Source: Treponema sp. OMZ 790
GTDB lineage: Bacteria > Spirochaetota > Spirochaetia > Treponematales > Treponemataceae
Direction of reading: 5' to 3'
NCBI RefSeq assembly: GCF_024181285.1
Contig: NZ_CP051201.1
Span: 2,294,001-2,358,000 of the forward strand
DNA length: 64,000 nucleotides
The translations under genes were made by a program, and so were the position numbers. This document shows, piece after piece, positions 1 to 9,095 of the stretch. Position 1 is the stretch's first letter. Each line of letters begins with the position of its first letter. The notes under the pieces were generated by a model. The model worked only from the letters and a program-made list of their open reading frames with translations, did not search any database and was not told where the DNA came from.

Positions 1-641
1 ACAAAGTCAGGTCTTATATAATCTAAAACTTTATTATGATGGGTAATAATTAAGATTCCCATATCGGGGGTGCGTATTTTGGAAACGCCTTCAAAGACTA
101 TCTTTGTAGCATCGATATCCAACCCCGAATCCGTCTCATCAAGGATTGCGAGTTTCGGGTTTAAAATAGCAAGCTGTAAGATTTCGTTTTTCTTTTTTTC
201 TCCGCCCGAAAAGCCGACATTTAGGCTTCGGTTTGCGTATGCAGGGTTTATTTTAAGCTGCTTCATTGTGTCCGACAACAGCTTATGAAATTTTATCATA
301 GGGATTTTTTCACCCGTTACGGCTTCTTTTGAAGCCCTCAAAAACTCTTCAATTTTTAAGCCCGGCACCTCTTCAGGTATCTGAAAAGAAAGAAAAATGC
401 CTTTACGGGCCCGCTCATATACGGGAACATCGTTTATAAGTTCATCTTCAAAAAAGATTTTGCCTTCATCAATTGTGTATCTTGGATTTCCTACTATGGC
501 CGCCGCCAAGGTAGACTTCCCGGCTCCGTTGGGGCCCATGACTACATGAACCTCACCCTTGTTTATACTCAAATTAAGGTTTTTAAGAATCTGCTTCTCA
601 TCAACCGACATTTGAAGTCCTTGTATATCTAATAGTTTCAT
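1..641 (-). CDS. sufC: SufC, Fe-S cluster assembly ATPase (3' end outside window)
   Basis: ABC-type ATPase that energises the SufBCD scaffold in cytosolic Fe-S cluster assembly. Reading the minus strand from the ATG at 639-641 gives MKLLDIQGLQMSVDEK, then a Walker A motif GPNGAGKST near residue 37, the signature GFSGGEKKKNE near residue 150, and a Walker B region LAILDETDSGLD. The SGGEKKKNE form of the signature is typical of SufC rather than of transporter ABC proteins. About 213 of the usual 245-255 residues are present, and the C-terminus runs off the window edge. A GGAG ribosome site lies just upstream. The rest of a suf operon would be expected to the left. Family assignment is secure. 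Confidence 0.95.
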   Translation of the reverse strand, partial: MKLLDIQGLQMSVDEKQILKNLNLSINKGEVHVVMGPNGAGKSTLAAAIVGNPRYTIDEGKIFFEDELINDVPVYERARKGIFLSFQIPEEVPGLKIEEFLRASKEAVTGEKIPMIKFHKLLSDTMKQLKINPAYANRSLNVGFSGGEKKKNEILQLAILNPKLAILDETDSGLDIDATKIVFEGVSKIRTPDMGILIITHHNKVLDYIRPDF

Positions 642-665
642 CAAAACTCCTATAATCGTCCATAT

Positions 666-694
666 AATATACCAATTTGAGGGGTAATATTCAA
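666..694 (-). promoter_or_regulatory. Candidate sigma-70-type promoter of sufC
   Basis: On the minus strand TTGAAT (694-689) and TATATT (671-666) are separated by exactly 17 bp. They place a start site about 18 nt upstream of the sufC ATG and leave the GGAG ribosome site in the leader. Seen by eye only. Confidence 0.5.
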
Positions 695-732
695 TAAGAA
701 AATATATAAAATATTGCAACCGAATAATCTTG

Positions 733-785
733 TGGACAAATCATTTTAAACCTGTTAGAATATATTAAGGTATAATTTATATACC
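733..785 (+). promoter_or_regulatory. Candidate promoter and palindromic operator before the DAACS symporter gene
   Basis: TGGACA (733-738), 17 bp, TAGAAT (756-761) form a promoter-like pair. Just downstream, at 769-785, is a perfect dyad GGTATA-ATTTA-TATACC. It covers the expected early transcribed region and could be an operator. The role is inferred from position only. Confidence 0.4.
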
Positions 786-813
786 TAATCATAAAAATGT
801 GAGGAGTTTTTTT

Positions 814-1998
814 ATGGCAAAGGAAAAAAAGATTGGGCTTTTGCCCAAACTAGGTATCGGTATTGCGGCCGGTATTTTGCTGGGCCTTTTTGTCCCGGCA
901 TCTGTTATGGCCGTCATCAACACAATTAAGGCAATCTTAGGGTCGGTTATCTTCTTTATCGTACCTCTGGTTATCTTCGGCTTCATTGCTCCTGCAATCT
1001 GCGGCTTAAAGCACAATGCGGGAAAAATGCTTGGAACCTTTTTAGGTTTATCTTATATGTCTGCTGTAGGGGCATCAATCTTATCTGCTATTGTGGGATA
1101 TATTTTGATTCCCTTTTTGCATGTACCCGGTTCTATGAGTTCATTGGCAGACATTCCGAAAACGGCTTTCGTTTTATCTATTCCCCCTCTGATGCCTGTT
1201 ATGACAGCCTTGGTAATGGCCATCCTTGTAGGTATTTCCGTATTATGGACAAAGGCCGAAACCGTCGAAAAGGTTTTAGTAGAATTCCAAAAAATGATTT
1301 TGGAAATTGTAAACCGCATAGTTGTACCTATTCTGCCTTTCTTCATAGCAACTACCTTCGCAGAACTCGCATACAGCGGAAGTTTAACAAAGCAGCTGCC
1401 CGTATTTTTAAAGGTTATCATCATCGTTTTAATAGGGCACTTTATATGGCTTACTGTCCTTTACCTTATAGGAGGCGCCGTTTCAAAGAAAAACCCCTTC
1501 GACGTTATCAGACACTACGGCCCCGCTTATACCACCGCTGTAGGAACTATGTCCAGTGCAGCAACTCTTCCTGTAGCCTTGCGCTGTGCCCATAAATCCG
1601 ATGCTCTTCCTTCCGAAGTTGTGGATTTTGCGATTCCGCTAGGTGCTACAACACATCTTTGCGGTTCGGTTTTAACCGAAACTTTCTTCTGTATGACTAT
1701 AGCTCAAATGCTTTACGGCTCTCTTCCTTCTTTCGGAACAATGGTTTTATTCTCATTCTTGTTTGGTGTATTTGCAGTAGGAGCTCCCGGCGTACCCGGA
1801 GGAACGGTTATGGCCTCATTGGGTCTTGTTTTAAGCGTTTTAGGTTTTGACAGCACAGGAACGGGCTTACTCATAGCTATCTTTGCTCTCCAAGACAGTT
1901 TCGGTACTGCTTGTAACGTAACAGGCGACGGAGCCTTGGCATTGATTCTTAGAGGTATTTTCTACAAACCTGACGGAACCTTAAAAAAACAAGCCTAA
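814..1998 (+). CDS. Dicarboxylate/amino acid:cation symporter (DAACS family)
   Basis: Inner-membrane Na+- or H+-coupled symporter of the GltP/SstT type. The 394-aa protein is hydrophobic throughout. It shows the HP1 serine motif (GTMSSAATLP), the TM7-like segment IPLGATTHLCG and the TM8 motif D-SFGTAC-NVTGD. The Asp, Asn and second Asp of the TM8 motif are kept. The Arg that in acidic-amino-acid members binds the substrate side-chain carboxylate is replaced by Gly, and the usual NMDG is HLCG, so a neutral amino acid or another substrate is likely. The start is the ATG at 814: a GTG at 799 is in frame but overlaps the AGGAGT ribosome site. The gene stands alone and is followed by hairpins and a terminator-like stem. 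Confidence 0.9.
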   Translation: MAKEKKIGLLPKLGIGIAAGILLGLFVPASVMAVINTIKAILGSVIFFIVPLVIFGFIAPAICGLKHNAGKMLGTFLGLSYMSAVGASILSAIVGYILIPFLHVPGSMSSLADIPKTAFVLSIPPLMPVMTALVMAILVGISVLWTKAETVEKVLVEFQKMILEIVNRIVVPILPFFIATTFAELAYSGSLTKQLPVFLKVIIIVLIGHFIWLTVLYLIGGAVSKKNPFDVIRHYGPAYTTAVGTMSSAATLPVALRCAHKSDALPSEVVDFAIPLGATTHLCGSVLTETFFCMTIAQMLYGSLPSFGTMVLFSFLFGVFAVGAPGVPGGTVMASLGLVLSVLGFDSTGTGLLIAIFALQDSFGTACNVTGDGALALILRGIFYKPDGTLKKQA

Positions 1999-2003
1999 AT
2001 TAA

Positions 2004-2123
2004 ACTTGTTCAGAAACTTCAGCTTTCTGAACAAGTACCTTGAAATGCGATGTTCTAAATCGTGCTATTTGTGCGATTTAGAACTCGTCGGCCTGTTCGG
2101 ATAACACAGGTATCGAACAGGCC
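2004..2123. repeat. Triple hairpin module (minus-oriented copy of the CGAG...CATCGC family)
   Basis: Three consecutive perfect hairpins follow the symporter gene. Arms are 2004-2016/2024-2036 (13 bp), 2052-2062/2074-2084 (11 bp) and 2090-2099/2114-2123 (10 bp). The middle one, read on the minus strand, has the flanks CGAG and CATCGC around its stem. Those flanks recur around different stems at 46626, 50780, 50987, 52279, 54840, 57541 and 60977. Confidence 0.75.
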
Positions 2124-2147
2124 TATTATCGGCTGATTTTTAGCCAC

Positions 2148-2180
2148 AAACCCTCTTCGGTTTAAAATCGGAGAGGGTTT
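2148..2180 (+). terminator. Probable intrinsic terminator of the symporter gene
   Basis: A 9-bp stem, AAACCCTCT (2148-2156) with AGAGGGTTT (2172-2180), is followed by a T-rich run. It lies 150 nt beyond the stop codon, after the triple hairpin module. Confidence 0.5.
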
Positions 2181-2239
2181 TAATTTACGGAAAAACAAAT
2201 TACTGTCATACCGCCATATTCGCCGATAATATGTTTACT

Positions 2240-2455
2240 TTATAAGGCTTCTATTTCTTCTTTGCTTAGGCCCGATATTGTGCAAATATCACTAATCGGG
2301 TAATTCATACCTTTCATCAGTTTTGCTGTTTCGATAGCTTTTTGGTAAGAACCTCTTTCTTCGCCTTCGGCAAAGGCTATTTCTCGCTCTTCTGCACGCT
2401 GTACGGCTATATCTGTTTCATAATCATATTCGACTAGTAACATATTGATTACCAA
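2240..2455 (-). pseudogene. Orphan C-terminal fragment of an Rpn/PD-(D/E)XK family gene
   Basis: Seventy-one codons encode only the tail of this family: VINMLLVEYDYETDIAVQR, a short EER-rich linker, then SYQKAIETAKLMKGMNYP and ISDICTISGLSKEEIEAL. The fragment lies directly downstream of a complete paralogue (2462-3340) and in the same direction. The intact gene's tail is followed by a second, different tail. No nuclease domain is present, so it should have no catalytic function. It looks like a by-product of recombination between paralogues at the VINML block. Confidence 0.8.
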
Positions 2456-2461
2456 ACATCT

Positions 2462-3340
2462 TTACAGCGCTTCTACTTCCAATTCAGAGAGTCCTGTAAC
2501 TTGTGTAATTTTCTGAATTGAATCTCCAAACTGTTTTAATAACCTTGCCGTTTCGATAGCTTTTTGGTAAGAACCTTGTGTAATACCTTGTTCAATTCCT
2601 TGTTTGATTCCAATCATCAGACTTTCTTGTCTTTGTACTGCAATGTCCGTATCATAATCATATTCTGCTACTAACATGTTGATTACCTCCCTTGATTTTC
2701 TCATTAAATATTCTTTTAAGATTCCTTTTTCTATACACATCTTTACTGCATTGGTAAAGCCGTTTTCATGATCAAGCTGCATTTGCTTTCTTACCTCTTC
2801 TACAAATAGGCTGTATTCTTCAAGAGGTCTACAACGGCTTAATACTTCTGCTCCCTTATTTGTGTTTATGTTAAATACTTTTACTTCAAGTTCCAGCGGC
2901 ATCTGTTCAGGTCTCGTAATGAAGGCATCGGAGAGTTTTAGCGTTGCAGTTTCAGGATAATCGTCCGTACCGTTGTAAAAAACATAAAACTCAGGTGTCG
3001 GTATTTTTGACAACTTTTTTAAATACCTGTCGGTCGGTGCTTGAAGTTTTTCATACAGTCTTGCTATATATTGTAAAAAGCGTAAGGGCATATTTTCGTT
3101 TATTGTGGATTGATGCTCAGCCAATACGATGATTTTACCGTCTACAAGGCAGGATACATCATTGATTATGTTCATGTACATAACATTATCAAGCCTTATG
3201 TTTTCTACAGGACAAGATAATTGTAGATTTGTACCGTGCAAGGCATTATATAGCGACAAAAAGTTTTCTTTTGCTTTTTCGTCTTCTGCGAAAAGATCAA
3301 CGAATACCGAATCCTTATATTTTCTGTTTGCCGTACTCAT
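2462..3340 (-). CDS. Rpn-type PD-(D/E)XK nuclease family putative transposase (subtype 1)
   Basis: Member of the PDDEXK_2 / recombination-promoting nuclease family. The start is MSTANRKYKDS at 3340, behind AGAGGG; an upstream in-frame ATG lies inside the promoter. Visible features: the N-terminal block YKDSVFVDLFAEDEKAKENF, a nuclease core NDVSCLVDGKIIVLAEHQ with the D...E-x-Q arrangement, a middle helical region and a C-terminal tail (GSYQKAIETARLLKQF...TQVTGLSELEVEAL). It is close to the genes at 34309-35175 and 46544-47630 but carries a different tail. Active-site residues are present, so it may be functional. The role in recombination is family knowledge. Confidence 0.85.
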   Translation of the reverse strand: MSTANRKYKDSVFVDLFAEDEKAKENFLSLYNALHGTNLQLSCPVENIRLDNVMYMNIINDVSCLVDGKIIVLAEHQSTINENMPLRFLQYIARLYEKLQAPTDRYLKKLSKIPTPEFYVFYNGTDDYPETATLKLSDAFITRPEQMPLELEVKVFNINTNKGAEVLSRCRPLEEYSLFVEEVRKQMQLDHENGFTNAVKMCIEKGILKEYLMRKSREVINMLVAEYDYDTDIAVQRQESLMIGIKQGIEQGITQGSYQKAIETARLLKQFGDSIQKITQVTGLSELEVEAL

Positions 3341-3390
3341 AACTCTGCCCTCTAGTTTATATTCCGCCATGGACGGCGGTGGTTTCATAC

Positions 3391-3419
3391 ATTATAGCAT
3401 AGATTAACAGGTTTTGTAA
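3391..3419 (-). promoter_or_regulatory. Candidate promoter of the 2462-3340 Rpn gene
   Basis: On the minus strand TTACAA (3419-3414), 17 bp, TATAAT (3396-3391). The leader contains the CCGCC-gtccat-GGCGG hairpin (about 3366-3381), a repeat that recurs in the island at 46670 and 54880-58850. The same TTACAA-17-TATAAT arrangement precedes the paralogue at 46544. Confidence 0.65.
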
Positions 3420-3453
3420 GGGTATAAATTTTTAGGCCTTAGGACAGACTCTC

Positions 3454-3482
3454 TTGACGTTGCGACACGGATAATCTATACT
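3454..3482 (+). promoter_or_regulatory. Near-consensus promoter giving a near-leaderless mRNA
   Basis: TTGACG (3454-3459), 17 bp, TATACT (3477-3482). Only 8 nt separate the -10 box from the ATG at 3491 and there is no Shine-Dalgarno sequence, so the transcript should start at or 1-2 nt before the start codon. Confidence 0.65.
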
Positions 3483-3490
3483 TAACACCT

Positions 3491-4264
3491 ATGGAAAAAT
3501 TGATATTTACTTTTAATATTGCACAACTTGTCTTATTTTTAGTCGGTTTAATTTGTTTTGTTGTATTGTTCTTTGTACCGGCAGGTTACGGCAAGATGAT
3601 AAATAAAAAATGGGGATTTTCTTTTAACAATAAACTCGGCTGGTTTTTAATGGAAGTTCCTACACTCATTACTATGATCGTTTTAATGTGCGTGTGGGCC
3701 AAACCTGAAAATTTTGTGAGAATTATAATAGGGCTTTTTTTTGTACTGCACTATGCCCAGCGCGTTCTAATTTTTCCGTTTTTATTAAAAGGAAAGAGTA
3801 AAATGCCTCTTTTGATAGTTTCGATGGGCGTCTTGTTCAATACAATAAATACATTTTTAATAGGAGCATGGCTTTTTTACCTTTCACCTAAGACTATGTA
3901 TCATGTTTCGTGGTTATGCGATCCGCGTTTTATAATCGGAGCCATTATCTTTTTATTCGGAATGGCTGTCAACATCGATTCGGACAGATACATCCGCTCT
4001 TTGCGAAAACCGGGAGATAATTCCCACTATTTTCCGCACAAAAGGATGTACCGCTATGTTTCGAGTGCCAATTATTTCGGAGAAATATTGGAATGGTTCG
4101 GCTTTGCTCTTCTTTCATGGAGCTTCGTAGGCCTCCTCTTTGCCTTTTGGACTTGCGCAAACCTTGTTCCGCGGGCTTATGCCATAAACAAAAAATACAG
4201 AGAAGATTTTCCGGAAGAATTCACAGCGCTAAAACCTAAATGCGTATTCCCATTTATTTTTTAA
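3491..4264 (+). CDS. Steroid 5-alpha-reductase-like integral membrane protein
   Basis: A 257-aa polytopic protein related to 3-oxo-5-alpha-steroid 4-dehydrogenases. That family uses NADPH to reduce an enone double bond in isoprenoid or steroid-like lipids. Diagnostic motifs: LGWFLMEVP near residue 50, HYAQRVLIFPF near residue 90, NIDSDRYIRSLRKPGD near residue 160 and YVSSANYFGEILEWFGFAL near residue 190. These match the C-terminal NADPH-binding signature. About six or seven membrane segments are evident. The true substrate in a treponeme cannot be read from sequence. It appears monocistronic, with its own promoter and no ribosome site. Confidence 0.85.
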   Translation: MEKLIFTFNIAQLVLFLVGLICFVVLFFVPAGYGKMINKKWGFSFNNKLGWFLMEVPTLITMIVLMCVWAKPENFVRIIIGLFFVLHYAQRVLIFPFLLKGKSKMPLLIVSMGVLFNTINTFLIGAWLFYLSPKTMYHVSWLCDPRFIIGAIIFLFGMAVNIDSDRYIRSLRKPGDNSHYFPHKRMYRYVSSANYFGEILEWFGFALLSWSFVGLLFAFWTCANLVPRAYAINKKYREDFPEEFTALKPKCVFPFIF

Positions 4265-4344
4265 AATGTTCTAAATAGCTATCTTGAAAAAACATTAAAA
4301 ATCATTTATGCTGTTTAGTAAGTTTATCTTTACCGGATAAAATT

Positions 4345-5985
4345 ATGAAAAAATCGTTTCTTAGTATATTTTTTTGTCTTTTTGTTTTTTCTTTTAAGCT
4401 GCCGGCACAAACCCTTGATGCTCATTGGACTTTGGTTTTTGCAGGGAAGAATATAACTGTTCCTGTTTTTTGGAACGGAAATATCTATACAGCCGGAGAC
4501 GATAAAGCCTTAAACTGCATTACCTCGCAAGGAACTTTCTTATGGCGTAGAAATACGGGAGAATTCCCGGGCAATTTTTTATCTGTTTCCCAATCCGGAA
4601 TTGTATACATGGTTACCGCAAAGGGAAACATCGAAGTCTTCTCTTCACAAGGTATGCCGCTTTGGAGTTATCCTTTAAAAAAAAGACCTATTTTTCCGGT
4701 GCATACGGCAAGAGACGGTCGTATTTTTATAATTCAAGAGGATAATATAATTTGCCTTACCTCCGGCGGAAAACTAAAATGGTCTTTGCCCCTTGTTTCT
4801 TCTCCCATCTTTCAACCTTCAGAAACAGGTTCAAGAGATATCGTCTTGATTTTAAAGTCAGGCGATTTCTTGCGTATTTCTATCTTCGGCTCGATTGTAG
4901 AACAGCACAGACTTAAAAAGACCGTTTCGGCCATAGGAGAAGCCCCTGACGGATACATACTTGCCTGTACTGACGGCTCAATTTCATACTATAAAACGGG
5001 AGGAGGCTCCGAAGCCCTTTGGCAAATTATCGAGCCTGAAATATGCAAAAATATTTTTTATAAAAACGGAAAAGTTCTTTACATATTTGAAAGCGGCCGG
5101 CTCCTCTTTCGAGACCTAAAAAGCAACGAAACCGTGTGGGAAGAAAAAACTGCCGGAAATTTTTCCGGAGGAGTAAAATGCTACGCAATCGGCAACGAAT
5201 TCAATATTACCGCTAAGGGATTCGGCTGCCTTATTACCGATAAGGGGCGAATCAAATGGGAAAAAAAGATACCCGAAATCAATTTTTTCCCCATTATAAC
5301 CGAAAACGGACTTTTAGTCGGAATAACAAACGAAATTTTAAATGCCTACAGGGTCGAAACAAAGCTTTTAAGAAAGGGAACAAAACGGAGTGCCCCCGAG
5401 AATTTCTATTCCATCGTACAAAAAGACGATAAAGGAAAGGAAGACCTTCCTTTTTTTGTGGAATACGCTACTGCGGCAGAACTTTTGGATGTTATACAAA
5501 AAGAAATTGAAGACGGCAAGGTAGGAGAAAAAGAACCCCGCTATGCTTTCCAGCTAAAAACCATAATGGAAAACAAAAGAAAGGCCTCATATTTCTCGCA
5601 AGATTTTAACTCGCTTGACAGATCAAGAGCCGCAGAGCTTTTAGGCCGATTAGGTTCCTATGAGTATCGGGATATTTTGGTGGATGGAATTTACAGAGTA
5701 GACGATCCCGATGTTCTTGCCGGAATTTTAAGAGGTTTGGAATATCTTGCCTATGACCCCGATGACCGCACAATGGAAGGCGTAAAATTTATTATGAAAA
5801 GAGCTAAATATGATGATATAAATCTGATGATTGCCGTTTGCGATTGTTTGACGGCATTGATGAGATATGGTTCTAACGAAACTGCAAGTGCTGCAATTTC
5901 AAGTATTTTTTATATTATTAAAGGCCCTTATTCCAATATTATTCAAAATTATGCAAGACAAAAAATAAAAAATATAGTAAAATAG
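4345..5985 (+). CDS. Exported PQQ-type beta-propeller protein with C-terminal HEAT-like helices
   Basis: A 546-aa protein with a signal peptide (MKKSFLSIFFCLFVFSFKL, cleavage likely after PAQ). Residues 25-340 show repeated propeller blades of the form GNIYTAGDDKALNCIT...GTFLWRRN, GIVYMVTAKGNIEVFSSQG and GRIFIIQEDNIICLTSGG, as in BamB/PQQ-like proteins. Residues 400-546 are helical with HEAT-like spacing (DRSRAAELLGRLGSYEYRD, DPDVLAGILRGLEYLAYDP). It is probably periplasmic and a scaffold or assembly factor, not an enzyme. Only 20 nt separate it from the P83/100 gene, so the two may be co-transcribed. No specific function is claimed. Confidence 0.75.
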   Translation: MKKSFLSIFFCLFVFSFKLPAQTLDAHWTLVFAGKNITVPVFWNGNIYTAGDDKALNCITSQGTFLWRRNTGEFPGNFLSVSQSGIVYMVTAKGNIEVFSSQGMPLWSYPLKKRPIFPVHTARDGRIFIIQEDNIICLTSGGKLKWSLPLVSSPIFQPSETGSRDIVLILKSGDFLRISIFGSIVEQHRLKKTVSAIGEAPDGYILACTDGSISYYKTGGGSEALWQIIEPEICKNIFYKNGKVLYIFESGRLLFRDLKSNETVWEEKTAGNFSGGVKCYAIGNEFNITAKGFGCLITDKGRIKWEKKIPEINFFPIITENGLLVGITNEILNAYRVETKLLRKGTKRSAPENFYSIVQKDDKGKEDLPFFVEYATAAELLDVIQKEIEDGKVGEKEPRYAFQLKTIMENKRKASYFSQDFNSLDRSRAAELLGRLGSYEYRDILVDGIYRVDDPDVLAGILRGLEYLAYDPDDRTMEGVKFIMKRAKYDDINLMIAVCDCLTALMRYGSNETASAAISSIFYIIKGPYSNIIQNYARQKIKNIVK

Positions 5986-6005
5986 GAAGAACGGAGGATT
6001 TACTT

Positions 6006-7674
6006 ATGAGAAGGCTATTAGTTTTTTCGTTTTTTTCAATCATGGTAGTTTTTTCAGGATTTGCAATTGAGGTTGACAAGCCTGAAATTGATTCTGTAAA
6101 AAATAAAACTATAGAATTTATTAACTACACCGGACCCCATGATGTTGTCGATAGTGCCGACACAATAAGGGGTATAGGTTCAAATCTCGCAGGAGCCGTA
6201 AAAAGCGGACGTGCAGGAGATATGAATAGATATGCAATTATCCATTGCGTTGACCCTGCAGTAAAGGAAGGGCTTGACGCCGATATCTTCATTATCGGGA
6301 AAAATGCCGGTGTTGATCATATTAACAACGTCAGGCTGATAATTGCAGGATATTTGAAAGCCGCTTACGGATATTCCGATAAGGATGCCGCAACCCTTGC
6401 ACACTTTGTTACAATATATAATGCCGTCTACCGCGGAAATATGGATTTCTTTAATCAAAAATATAAGCCGATTGTTACAAAGAATTTAACGGCAGACAAG
6501 GCCGGTATCGCCTTGCGCTACGATGAATGGCCGGGCAGAACGCAAATCGTCATTCCTCTGACTGATCAAAAATATGCGGGAACAATAAGTACTGTAGATA
6601 CGACTTCAATCTCGGATAAAAAAGGTTGTCGAAAAAATGCGTGAAGATAAGAACAGAGACATCGAAAAACGCAAAGATATGGTAGACCTAAAAGAAAGAG
6701 AAAGCGAAGAAGCCGCTAAACGAGCCGATGTTGCAAAAAAAGAAGCCGTAAAGCAGCAAAAAGAAGCCGACAAACAAAAAAAGGAAGCCGATACAAAACA
6801 AAAAGCAGCGGAAAAACAAAAAAAACAGACCGAACAAAAACAAAAAGAAGCTAAAAAAGCTGAAGAAAAAGCCGCTAAAACAGGAAAACCTGAAGACAAA
6901 AAGGCTGCTGAAGAAAAACAAAAAGAGGTAGTAAAAGCTCAAAAAGAGACCGAAAAGAAAACCGAAGAGGCTAAAAAAGCCAAAGAAGCTGCCGAAGAAA
7001 AGCAAAAGGAAGCCGACAAGGCCAAAGAAGAAGTAAAACAAGAAGAAAAAATGGCCGAAAAAAAGACCGAAGAGGCTCAAACCGATAGAAAAGACATTGC
7101 TTCGGATACACAAAAAATCATAGAAGAAAAAAAGGCTGAAAAAAAGGCTGAAGGTGATGCTGCCATCGCTTCGTCAATTCCCGGTTACGGATTAAAAGTT
7201 GTAGATGAAACCAAATTGCTTTCGGAACTTGTTCTATTAGATCTTAAAACGGAAGAAGAACTTAGAACTTCGGGTATAGATACAATCAGAGGCAGAAACC
7301 TTTATATCGTCGGCAAAAACCTGATGGCTATAGCAGGAACTCAATCGGGCAATGCAGTTATAGCCCTTGTACTCATAGATGCAAAATCTTTAGAGATTGT
7401 TAAGCAGAGTAACGAAAATATTGCAGCCGCAAGTGTCTTGGTTAAAAATGAAAATAACTATTATGCCGTAATTGACAATAAAGGAAAATACTTCATTGGC
7501 CGATATAACGATAAACTTGAACTTCAAGCCAAATCTGCTGTAGAAGTTCTGCCCTATACCCCTATAACCGTAGGAGATAAGGGCTTATTGGTTCAGGACA
7601 GTAAAAACGCCATTAGATTGTTAAGGCTGACCGATCTGACCAATATAGTTATCTCTGAAGAAGAGTCAAAATAA
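6006..7674 (+). pseudogene. P83/100-family antigen, split by a frameshift
   Basis: Two overlapping reading frames, 6006-6644 and 6637-7674, together encode one P83/100-like protein of about 555 aa. Part 1 has a signal peptide (MRRLLVFSFFSIMVVFSGFA) and the conserved N-terminal domain. Part 2 has a long Lys/Glu/Ala coiled coil (residues about 210-390 of the fusion) and the C-terminal domain (SIPGYGLKVVDETKLLSELV and onward). The break is near AAAAAAGG at 6618-6625: dropping one base restores DKKVVEKMREDKNRD. A GGAGG ribosome site precedes 6006, and the second part has none of its own. It could be a real inactivation, slippage at the A6 tract or a sequencing error. Related proteins are known as antigens in Borrelia. 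Confidence 0.85.
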
Positions 7675-7686
7675 GGAGTTTATTTT

Positions 7687-8991
7687 ATGGTAAATGAAAG
7701 AAAAAAGTATGAAATTCTAGGTATGCCCCTCATACTTTTTGGTATTGTTGCAGCTGTTGTAATTGCGGCAACATGGTGGAATAAACTTCCGGGCGGAATG
7801 ATAGGAGCCCTTCTCTTGATGATGGTACTTGGTGAAGTACTAAACATTATCGGTGATAATACTCCTATAGTAAAAACATTTTTCGGCGGCGGACCGATTG
7901 TAATTATATTTGCATCAAGTGCCCTCGCTTATTACCATGTTTTGCCCGAAGGTATTTTAAAAAACACTTCGACATTTATGAAGGGCGGCGGTTTTCTGGA
8001 TTTTTACATTGCAGCCCTAATTACAGGTTCTATCTTGGGAATGGATAGAAAACTCCTGATAAAAGCAGCAATACGATATTTTCCGTGTATTGTAGGTTCT
8101 GTTGCGGCAGCATTAATCCTTGTTTCTTTAGGAGCCCCTATTTTCGGAATGAAAGCACCCGAAGCTATTGCCCATATCGGTATTCCGATTATGGGAGGAG
8201 GAATGGGAGCCGGAGCAGTACCTATTTCGCAAGTTTTTGCTTCTGCATTAAAAATTCCTGCAGAGCAAATTCTTTCCAAACTTGTGCCGGCGGTAGCCCT
8301 CGGCAATGCGCTTGCCATAGTCGCAGGCGGAATGCTTAACAAGCTCGGAAAAATTAAACCGGCTTGGACAGGAAACGGACAACTTCTTGCAAGCGGAACA
8401 TTTGAGGTGCCGAATGATGAAGCAATGCAAAAGAATTTTTCCTTGCAAGACTTCGGAATCGCCATAGTAATTGCAACTGCCTTCTTTACCTGGGGAACTA
8501 TAGTTTCTAATCTCTTCAAACTTATCGGTGTAAATATTCACACCTATGCTTGGATGATTATCAGCGTTGCTGTCGTAAAAGCTGTGAACATCTTACCTAA
8601 GACATTTGAAAATGCTTGTGCCTTATGGTATAAATTTGTTGCAAAGAATTTTACTGCAGCTCTCTTGGTCGGTATAGGTATAGGCTATACGAACCTCGGC
8701 GACATCATCGGAGCTTTCAGCCTGTCATACATTGTACTGGTACTATTGGTTGTAATAGGAGCAATAATCGGTGCCGGAGTAATAGGCAAATTTGTAGGCT
8801 TTTATCCTATTGAAGCTGCAATCACTGCAGGCCTTTGTATGGCAAACATGGGAGGAACAGGAGATGTTGCTGTTCTTACAGCTTCAAAGCGAATGGAGCT
8901 GATGCCCTTTGCTCAAATTTCATCCCGCTTGGGAGGGGCCTTTATAATCTTATTGGCCTCATTCTTAGTTCCGCTCTTTTTCGGCGGCTAA
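7687..8991 (+). CDS. 2-hydroxycarboxylate transporter family (CitS/MaeP-like) carrier
   Basis: A 434-aa inner-membrane carrier of the 2HCT family, which moves citrate or malate with Na+ or H+, or in exchange for a product. Both family signature loops are present: IPIMGGGMGAGAVPIS near residue 165 and CMANMGGTGDVAVLTASKRM near residue 385. Length matches the family norm. About eleven membrane segments can be drawn. The start ATG has AAGGAG 8 nt upstream. It lies 12 nt after the P83/100 stop and may share its transcript. A clear terminator follows. Exact substrate is not determinable. Confidence 0.92.
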   Translation: MVNERKKYEILGMPLILFGIVAAVVIAATWWNKLPGGMIGALLLMMVLGEVLNIIGDNTPIVKTFFGGGPIVIIFASSALAYYHVLPEGILKNTSTFMKGGGFLDFYIAALITGSILGMDRKLLIKAAIRYFPCIVGSVAAALILVSLGAPIFGMKAPEAIAHIGIPIMGGGMGAGAVPISQVFASALKIPAEQILSKLVPAVALGNALAIVAGGMLNKLGKIKPAWTGNGQLLASGTFEVPNDEAMQKNFSLQDFGIAIVIATAFFTWGTIVSNLFKLIGVNIHTYAWMIISVAVVKAVNILPKTFENACALWYKFVAKNFTAALLVGIGIGYTNLGDIIGAFSLSYIVLVLLVVIGAIIGAGVIGKFVGFYPIEAAITAGLCMANMGGTGDVAVLTASKRMELMPFAQISSRLGGAFIILLASFLVPLFFGG

Positions 8992-9014
8992 GATAAGACT
9001 TTTATAGAATAAAT

Positions 9015-9051
9015 AAAAACCTCCGAGTCTGTAACGGATTCGGAGGTTTTT
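9015..9051. terminator. Bidirectional intrinsic terminator between convergent transporter genes
   Basis: A 12-bp stem, AAAAACCTCCGA (9015-9026) with TCGGAGGTTTTT (9040-9051), has A-rich and T-rich tails on its two sides, so it can end both the 2HCT gene (plus) and the GPH transporter gene (minus). Confidence 0.9.
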
Positions 9052-9095
9052 ATTTTTGTTTTTGTTATCTTTGATTTTTATTGTGACAGCTTTTA

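Noticed and set aside
6618..6625. Programmed -1 ribosomal frameshift in the P83/100 gene
   Set aside because: The A6G heptamer is not in the phase required, and the shift needed to join the halves is +1.
6688..7113. Long Phe/Leu-rich minus-strand frame as a membrane protein gene
   Set aside because: It is the antisense of the Lys/Glu-rich coiled coil, has no ribosome site, and mirrors the A-rich coding strand.
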